The notes below the pieces were generated by a model. The model worked only from the letters and a program-made list of their open reading frames with translations, was not told the DNA's origin and did not search any database. A stretch of DNA of 64,000 bases from assembly GCA_902780025.1 (NCBI GenBank), contig CACZDV010000007.1:28043-92042 (forward strand), read 5' to 3'. This DNA comes from an uncultured Prevotellaceae bacterium (GTDB taxonomy: Bacteria > Bacteroidota > Bacteroidia > Bacteroidales > Bacteroidaceae). This document shows, piece by piece, positions 16,448 to 26,000 of the stretch. Each line of letters opens with the position of its first letter. The first letter of the stretch is position 1. The position numbers and the translations under genes were made by a program.

Positions 16448-17011
16448 ATGGCACTGATTTCGGAAGTACAGGAGAAGGGCTGGGCCAGCGACAAGTATGG
16501 CGACAAGGTGAAACGCTGGGAATGGGACTGGCGCGATGAACGCATCATGTCGTGGATCAACAACTTCGAGCGCATCAGCCGCGAGAACACCGAGGAGAAC
16601 GTGGAGCGACTGAATGCCGTGCGTACTGGTGCCATGAAGCGCTCGCTGTGGTGGAAGACATGGGCGACGAGCGGTGGCGACACACAGGTGTTTGCTGCCA
16701 AGTACCTGTACTATTCGAGGTTCGTAGAACTGGCCGTAGGCAAGAATGAGCCCTACGACAGTCCGGTGCCCAACATCCCGCATCCCTACTGGCAGCCAAT
16801 CCCCGTACCGAAGCGAAGTCGAAAGGGTAAGCCATTCGTGGTGACAGAGATGCGCACGCAGGCCGCCAAGTTCGCATCGGTGGCCCGTAGGGAGTTCTCC
16901 TTTGCCGGAACCATGTTCATGGTTTACGCTATGGGCGACAATCAGGATGCCCACGATGCCGTGAACCGCGCCCTCTTCAGACGGCAGCGTCGCGGCAGAT
17001 TTGACAGATAA
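16448..17011 (+). CDS. Putative tail-completion (gp10-like) protein
   Basis: 187 residues. It contains NAVRTGAMKRSLWWKTWA followed by AAKYLYYSRFVELAVGK, which is the pattern of HK97 gp10-type tail-completion proteins (a small Gly-Ala-Met-Arg-Ser turn, then tyrosines and 'FVE.G'). The C terminus is strongly basic (RRQRRGRFDR). It lies directly before the tape measure, where neck and tail-completion genes are found. Moderate certainty. Confidence 0.55.
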   Translation: MALISEVQEKGWASDKYGDKVKRWEWDWRDERIMSWINNFERISRENTEENVERLNAVRTGAMKRSLWWKTWATSGGDTQVFAAKYLYYSRFVELAVGKNEPYDSPVPNIPHPYWQPIPVPKRSRKGKPFVVTEMRTQAAKFASVARREFSFAGTMFMVYAMGDNQDAHDAVNRALFRRQRRGRFDR

Positions 17012-17045
17012 CCATCATTAGAAACCAACACAGAATACAAGATAT

Positions 17046-20000
17046 ATGGCAACACGTCACGAACTTATCCACATTGACTTTGTGGCCAACGCCGGTAAGG
17101 CGAACCCAGTAATGAAATCGCTGCAGGTAGCGTGCGATGACGCCCGCGTAGCCAAGGAAAAGCTCGACAAGGAGCTGGCTAACGCCAAGGCTGCCGGAGC
17201 GCCTGCAAAGGTCATTGCCGACATCGAGGGCAGACTGAAAGCGCAGACCAAGACCTGGGAGGCTTTGCAGAAAGGCATGCGCGAATATACCAAGGGTATC
17301 GACACGCTGTCGAAGGGTATTAAGGAGTTCAACCAAGGTACGCTTGACCAGATGTCGGCCAAGTTCAATAAGTCTGTCTATAACGCTGCAAAGCTCGTGC
17401 AGAGCACGGTGGAGACAGGTAGCAAATACTGGAACCAGTTGCAGCGTCTGATGGATGCCACCGACCGCAACGTGACCCGTGCCAAGGAGGACATCGTGAC
17501 GATGATGCAGTCGCTGAAGGACGGCAGTTCCGTCAGCACCGTACAACTGACCCGTGCCAAGGAGGTGCTGGAAGACCTGTCGCGTCTTGCTGTCTATAAT
17601 AGCGAGGAGTGGCGCAACCTGAAAGCACAGATGAACGAGGTGGCACAGGCTGTGGATATGGTGGCTGCTACCGAGCGTAGTCTAAAAGGCGAGATAGCCT
17701 CTGAGCAGGATGCACTCAGACTGTCGAACGCACTGACGCAGGAGAGCATCAACCTGCGCCATGCCGACGGCGAGGCTGCCATGCAGGCTGCCAAGAAGGA
17801 GCGCGAGGGCATAGAGGCCACGATGAAAGGCTTGAGCGACAAGAAGGCCCAGCGCAGCAAGGAACTCGACGACATACGCGACGAGATAGAGCTGCAGGAG
17901 CATCTGGACGAGGTAATCAAGAAGCGCGACCAGAAGATAGCCGACGCCCGAAGCACCAAGCAGGATGCCGAGCAGAAACGCGACGAGGCAGACCGCGCCA
18001 TCAAGGCATACGACGAACAGAAGGCCAAGGTGGGCGAACTGAAAAAGCAGGTGGACGAGCTGACGAAGGAGCAAGGCAAGGAAGCCAAAGCCGCTGAGAA
18101 AGCTGCTGAGAAAGCCGAGAAGCATGCCGAGGCGGTAGGTAAGCAGCAAGAAAAGGTGAGCGGTCTGGAGAAGGAGGTCGAGAAACTGGAGCAGGATCTT
18201 GACACCCTGAGCAAACAGCCCGTCAAGCCGACTGTGGATACCAGCGGTGTGGACGATGCCAAGAAGAAAATCAACCAGGAGCCTATCAAACCGAAGGTGG
18301 ATGACTCGGAGGTCAAGGCACTGGAAGCCCGCCTGAAAGCCATTCAGGATGCCATTGCCGAGAAGCGTCAGCAGATAGAGGCCGAGAGCAAGAAGGGTGC
18401 TGGCAGCATCAGCCAGTGGGAGGAAACCCTGAAGCGCGTGCAGGGTAGCAAGGATGGCCGTCTGACCGCGATGGGTCTGGGCGACGAGAAGAAGCAGATG
18501 GATGACCTGCTCGACGTGGCCAACCGATTCTACGAGATTATCAAGAAGGTAAAGGGCGTGACGGAGGATAAGTTTATCCCCGCTCAGGCCGCCGAGCCTA
18601 TCAAGCAGCTGGCCGAATACTACCAGATAACGGAGGAGGAAGCCCGCAAGTTGATACATACGCTGGAGCGTAGCGACGTGGTGCAGAAGAAATTCGCCAC
18701 CATGCGTTTCGACGAGCATACGGGATTCCTGACCGTTGAACAGAAGAAGGGCGTGGATGACCAGCAGATACGCATCGAGGCTGCTCAATCGTATCTGGAA
18801 AAGGCCCGTGAGCGCGAAGCCGGACAGACGGAGAGAATCAATAAGCTGACGGGCGAACTGAACGATCTGGAACAGAAGGAAGCTGAGCAGAAAGAAAAGA
18901 TTGCCGCCGCTTCTGAGAAAGCCGCACAGGCTGCCGAGCAGCAGAACGAGGCCACCGATAAAAAGGTGAAGCTCTCAAAGAAGGAACAGCAGGAGGTAGA
19001 GAAGCTCACACAGGATAATGCCGCACTGACCAGCACCATCGAGGCGCTGAAGAAACAGCGCGACGCCCTGACCGCCTCTGATGAAAAGGGAGCCGAAGCC
19101 GCCAAGAAGGGTGCCGAAGCCGCCAAGGAAGAGGCACAGGCCATGAAGATGACGGCAGAGGAAGCCAAGGCTGCACTGGAAGAAATGCGAAAGATGTCAA
19201 CCCTCAAACTGAAGGGTGACACAGGTCTGGAGGCTTCTAACATAGAGCAGGCCCAGCAATACCTGATGGGTAGAATCAAGGCCATCAATCCAAGCGGTGT
19301 CGGTGGCGGACGTTTTACGCTGCAGGGCAAAAATCAGATTAAGGACCTGATAGATGCCTTCAAGAAGGACTACGGTATCGGTAGCGATAAGGAGGCTCGC
19401 GAAATCGTAAGCCGCCTCGTTACCGGCAAGAACGGTGGATTGATTCAGAGGGGCGTTTACGACAAGGAGTTCGGTGCCCTTCAAGTTACCGTTGATCCGG
19501 AGGCGTTGAAGCAACGCGGTGCCCGTATGCTGGAACTTACCAACATCTCGAAGGGTGTTACCGCTGCCACCAAGGAGCAGACCGCTGCCGACCAGGCTCA
19601 GGAGGAAGAGGTGAAACGCCTGCGTGAGGAATACCGCAAGGAAGACGAAACCCTCAGAAAGCGTAAGGAGGAATACCAGAAGCGTCTCGACAAGGCCAAT
19701 GCCATAGGCGGCCCTGAAGAGAAGGACGGCAAGCGCACTGCCAGAGGTCAGGCACTTGACGATGCCGAGACATACCGTCAGCGCTATGTGGTGAAGCAGG
19801 AGGAGCGCACCAAGGCTGCATGGGAGGAATACCAGGCTGTGAAGAGCGGCACGCAGGCTACCGAGGCGAATACCAAGGCGAAGAAAGATAATGTCAGCGT
19901 TGACCAGCAGAAAAAGCAAATCGACGAACAGATAGCCGCTCTGGAGCAGCAGAAGGCCGGCAACACCGAACGCCTCACACAGTTGCAGGAGAAGGGTGCC

Positions 20001-23000
20001 AAGGCTGCCAAGAAGAATGCCGAAGCCACTCAGGAGCAGACGCAGGCCGTGAAGGAGTCTGCCGATGCAGAGATGACGATGGAGCAGCTGCTGAAGCGCC
20101 GAGAGGATCTGGACAGCAAACTCGCTGCCAAGAAGGAGCAGTTGAGAAAGGCCCAGGAGGAACTGGAGAAGATGACGAAGAGCGAGACGGCTGCTGAGAA
20201 AGAGCAGTCGGACGTGACCGCACGCCTCACTCAGAAACAGGCCGAGTATAACGAGGAACTGCAGAAGATGGGCCCGATGAAGGAAGCCCGCGACCAGGCC
20301 ACGAAAGACCGCAGAAATGCCCAGCGCGTCATCAACCGCAGCGACGAGACCATCAACACCACCATGCGCGAGGTTCTTCCTGAACGTAAGTCGGAGGAAG
20401 AAATGACGCAGATGCGCAAGAAGGCTGAGGATTTGCAAAAGGAAATCAACGACCTGACGCAAGCCTTCGACCAGAACGCACAGGCCATCACCAACCTGAA
20501 TCGTAAGGAGACCGAAGCCGCCATTGAGATGGCACAGTCGGAGAACGTCAGCATCGAGAAGGTGAAGCAGGCCATCGAACTGTTGAAAAAGAAGATAGAG
20601 ACCGAGGCTACCGATGCAAAGACCATGCAGGAGCGTGGCGACGCCATTAACCGACTGAGCGAGCGACTGACGCAGATGAATGCCGAGGTTGCCAAGCTGT
20701 CGCAACCCATCGCCGACCGCCTGAAGGTGGACGACTTGGGTACGCTGAGCGAGACTGAGATACGACAGGGCATTGAAGCCGCCAAGCAACTCATCCAGAC
20801 CTATAAGAGCGGTAGCGACGAAGCCAACCAACTGGCCGAGCGCATCGTTAAGGCCGAGAAGCACCTGAAGGACACAGGCATCGAGGCAGCGCGCACAGCG
20901 CAAAAACAGGCAGAAGCCCAGCAGTTGTTGGCCGAGAAGCATAAGCAGATGCAGGACCGCATGTCGGCACTCAACCGTCTGTCGAAGGAGGGGCTGACTG
21001 AAACACAGCGTTATTGGCAGGCACAGATGGACGGTGCCACCCGTGGAAGCCGTGCCTTCAAGGAAGCAGAACGCAACCTGAAACGCATCAATGCCGAACA
21101 GGAGAAACAGACTCAGGCACAACTTGAAGCAAGTGCCAACCGTCTGGGTCGTAAGAACCTGAGAACGCTGTCGGGTGCTGAGTTACAAGAGTCGGTAAAT
21201 GCTGCAAAGCAACTGTTAGCTACCATGAAGCCCACCAATGCAGCATATACAGATTTGCAGAATAACATCATCCGTGCCGAAGAGCACATGAAGCAATACG
21301 GACTGGAAACCGCCCGTAGCGCACAGCAAGCTGCTGCGCAGTTGCAGATGATGAAAGACCGCATGGTCGATCTCAGTAAGCTGTCGGATGCCGGTCTGGA
21401 AGAAACACGCCGCTACTGGCAGGCGCAGATGGACGGTGCCGAGCGTACCAGCCAGGCATACATAGAGGCCAAGGCAAACATGGAGGCTATCGTCCACGAA
21501 CAGCAGAAGTTGGCCGCAGAGCAGGTGAAGACCGACGCTCAGAAGATATACGGCAATAAGATGCTGATGAGCGAGGGTAGCATCCGTAACGCCATTGAAG
21601 CCGCCAAGCAGTATCAGCAGACGTTGGCAGCTACGAGTCCGGAGTATCAGCGCCTGAAAGCTGCCATCGTGGATGCCGAGGAACACATCAAAAAATACGG
21701 AGTAGAAGCCGAACGTGCAGCCCGCAAGGAGGCACAAGCCATCGCCGATGCTGCCCGCAAGCGTCAGGAGAATGACACAATGATGCGCAAGCAGCTGTAT
21801 AACACAAGGGATTTGTCGGCGTCGGCACTGAAAGCACAGGAACAATACTGGCAGCGACTGATTGATGACCCCAATACGGCAGCAGCCAGTCTGGCACGCT
21901 ATGAGAAAGACCTGAAGCGTGTGCGTCAGTTGCAGGAGCAGGCTATTAAGACTGAGGGGCAGGAAGCCTTTAATTTCTTTAAGGATGGCAAGGATGAGAA
22001 CGCCAGTGCCAACGAGATAAAAAAGCAGGCCGATGCGCTAAAGAAATATCGCGACTCCCTGCCACAGAAGGATAATGCCGACACAATCGCCAAGATCAAC
22101 GAATATCTGATAAAGGCTGGGCAGTCGGCAGAGAAAGCCGCACAGCAGGCTATGTCGCTGCGTCAGGCCGTCACCATCGGGAAGCAGGTGCGTGGCGGTT
22201 CATTCAGTGGTAGTACCGAAGAGCTTAAACAGGCTAAGAAAGTGCTCGAAGAACTGCAGCAGCGCGTGGAGAAGGGCGGTAGGTCGTGGCAGAAATTGCA
22301 GCGCGACATCGACGGTATCAACATAGAGTTAAAGCGCGTCAACACCATCAGCAAGGAAGTTCAGGAAGTGCTTGACCGTCCTAAAGGCCGTTCGTACAAC
22401 GAGTTGAAGCAGGCTGTAGAGCAGGGCCGTCTGAAACTGCAGAGCATGGACCGCACCACCAAAGAAGGGCAGAAGGCTTTCGATGAACTGGCTAAGAAGA
22501 TAAAAGCCTGCGACCTGGAGATGAAGACCCTTGGAAATTCTGCCAAGGGTACGGTGTCTGCCTTCGATAAGGCATGGGGCCGACTGAAGACCTATATCAG
22601 TCTGTACGTCGGTGCAGCCGTCGCCATGCAGAAGATTACGTCAACGATGGGTGATCTTATGACGCTCTCGGACAAGATGGGTGAAGTACGTAAGACTACC
22701 CACTTTACGGCTGATGAAGTAGGGCGACTGTCAGACAACTTGACGAAACTTGATACGCGCACACCAATAGAACAGCTGCTCAGCATATCGGCACGAGGCG
22801 GTCAGTTGGGTTTGAAGGCACAAGAGGACATACGAGGATTTACCGAAGCTGCAAATCAGTTGATGGTTGCTCTGCCTGAAATGGGAGAGGAATCGGCTAC
22901 TGAACTGATGAAGATTGCGAAGGCAACTGGCGACCTGAAGCGCAACGGTGACGATGTGCAAGAAACACTGGAGCGCGTCGGTTCTACTATCATCGAATTG

Positions 23001-26000
23001 CGTGCCAACAGTGCATCTACCGCGCCTGCCATTACGGACTTCGTGAAGCGTGTCGGTGCCGTAGGTGCTCAGGCAGGCATCACCATTGACCAGGTGGCCG
23101 CTCTGGGTTCTACAGTCGATGCGTTGGGTGGTCGCGTGGAGATGTCGGCAACGGCATTGTCACGAATGATTCCAGCAATCCGCAACAACTCGTTTGCAGT
23201 AGCAAATGCTATAGGCGTGACTGAGAAATCTCTGAAAGACCTGTTTAATAGTGGGCGCGCTATGGATGCTATGGTGCTTATCTTCCAGAAGATGCGTGAG
23301 AGCGTTCATCAGTATGACACATCGACGGAGAAAGGCATGAACGCTATGGCCGACCATGTGGAAGAGATGCTGGGAAAGAATGCCACCATGCAGGAGGTTA
23401 TGAAGGAGCTGAACCAGCAGGGCGCACGTGCCGGAATCGTGTTTGGTCTGTTGTCGCAGAATGTGGATGAACTGGAGAAGCAACTTGGCATTGCCAACAA
23501 TGCCTATCGCCAGAATACGGCCCTGCTGAACGAGTATAACAATATGAATGAAACCACGGCAGCAAAATGGGAGCGACTGAAGAATAGCATCGAAGAGTGG
23601 TTTGTCAGCGACTCAGCGCAGCGTTTCCTCGGTAGAATCATCGACAGACTGCGAACGCTGGCCGACTGGTTTGCCTCTGATGGCCCGTTAGCCATTGGTT
23701 TCAAACTGATGCTGACCTACGCTGCTGCTATGAAGTTGCAGATAGGTGCAGCCTTTATGGGTATTGGCGGTGGTTTTAAGACGCTGACAACAGCACTGAT
23801 GGCTGGTATGGCAGGTATCGGAACGTCACTTGGTGTCTTAGGCGAGAAGCTGGGTTTGGTTACAGCACGTACACGACTGGCAAGAATGGAGTGGAAGAAG
23901 ATGGATCTGGCTATGAAGCAGAACGTCATCGGCGCCATCATCGCTGCCATCGCCATGCTGGCCATGAAAATGTGGGAGTGGCACAAGGCCGCCAAGGAAG
24001 CTGCTGCAGAGGTTGGAAGATTCAATCAGAAGATGGCCGATGAGAAGAAGGCACTTGACAGTCTGTTTGAGCCGTTGAATAAGTCCAACCTTGCGCAGAA
24101 GGATCGCCTTGACCTTATCAAGCAAATCAATGATAAGTACGGCAAATATCTGGGTTATATGCTCAGCGAGACTTCATCTGCTATCCAGTTGGCAGATGCC
24201 CATGCCCTTATAGCAAAGCGCATCCGAGAAGAAGCCTACGAGCGTCGTATTGCCGATAAGGAGCGTAGCATACAGGAAGAACACAACGAGGACGTGAACG
24301 CCGCCTACGCCAAGATAACTGACCGACTGAGGAAAAACGCAAAAGGCAATGCCGACGTACAGGCTATGGCCGATATGTTGAAAGGTATCGTTGACAGCCG
24401 CATGGGTGAAATCAAGTACGCTTATGATGACAGCAACAATATCTTCAAGGCCAAGACGAGTTATTACCTTGACCCGAATATTAAAGGTGCTATCGACAAC
24501 GGCATTGAGCGACTGATTCTGGATGGCAAACTGTCGCGTGACAACGTGCAGCTGATACAGAAGGCTGTATATAAATATACGGTAGAGGCGAAGAACCAGC
24601 ACGACGATATTATGAGTCAGACGGCAAACCTTCGCTCTGACCTGCGCGGTATTCAGGGAGCCATCAAGTATGACCTTGCCAATAATATCAACACGCTTGT
24701 CAGCAAGGTTGCCAGCACGGTAGGCAATGCTGTGAGGAATATCAAGCAGCAACAGCAGAACACACCGCTGATGCTTCAGCCGCAAGGTGGTGGCAGTGGC
24801 GTCAACATTCCTAACCTGTTTGGCGGTCAGCAGCAAGGAGGATGGAGTGCTCCTTGGCAGCAGACCCGTGAGACAACACCCGACCAGCAGATGGCACCTG
24901 CAGGATGGAAGCCTGACATTGACAAGAAGAATGTAGAACAGGTCCGTCAGTTCGTGGCCGACCAGGATGCGTTACGCAGCGCACTGCAAGCCAGTGGGGA
25001 ACAGTTGGACGAGGCACAGCGCAAGGTAGCTGAGTCATGGCTTCTGAGTGACGAGCAGTTGAAGGAGTATCGTAAGATTATCCAAAAGGCTGACTACAGC
25101 CCAGGTGGCAAAAATGCTAACCCCTATGGTAACTATAACAAAGTAACCTCTCCGTACTCAGAGTGGAACGGTGACGACCTTGTTGCCCGTCGTAAGGAGA
25201 TGTTGGAGCGCGTAAAGGCTCTGGCCAATGGTGCAGACGTACAAGCGGTATTGTCGGAGGATGCAAAGTTCATCAGCGACGCCGTGCGCAAGAACATCAA
25301 GACTACTAATGACGCCATTGAGTGGTATAACTCAGAACGTCTGAAAATACAAGATGCACTTCATGCCAAGCACCTGACGAACACCGGCGACTGGCTCGAC
25401 CCGAAGGCTCAGCGTAGAGCAAGCCGCGTGGTGAGAGACGAGATGAAGTATTACCTGGATGAGTTGGATGCTTACTATACCGAGCGCAAGGCGAAGATAC
25501 AGGAAGCTCAGAACGACGAGGAAATCAGCGAGGCAGAGGCACGCAACCGCACCATCGCCAATGAGGCCGAGTGGCGTCAGCGCCGTGCCGAGTTGCAGCA
25601 GCTGTATGCCAAGAAGGGTGCAAAAGTGACGCAGGCTGAACAGCAGGCTATCTTCAACATCATATCGGAGCGTACTGGCGAGACAACAACATTTATCCAG
25701 AGGGATATTGCCCAGACAGTGAAGTTCATTGAAGACGTTGGCAAGAAGAGCAAGGCCGCTATGGACCGCATCTATGGTAATCTGGATAAGGATATTGAGC
25801 AGGACTTCCTGCGTCAGCGCAACGCCATCGGTCAGCACATGAAGGCCATTCAGGATATCATCGACAAGGAACGTCCGTTCAACGGTATCACAAAGGATCT
25901 GCAGACGAACCTCACGACGATGGGTATCCTGACGGCGCACATGAGCAAGGAGCGCGACGAGTTGATGGCGAAGAATGCCGACATGACGAAGTTCAACGAG

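Noticed and set aside
19197-21122. 641-residue frame opposite the tape measure
   Set aside because: Leu-rich shadow of a coiled-coil gene; no start context, and the sense frame is clearly coding.
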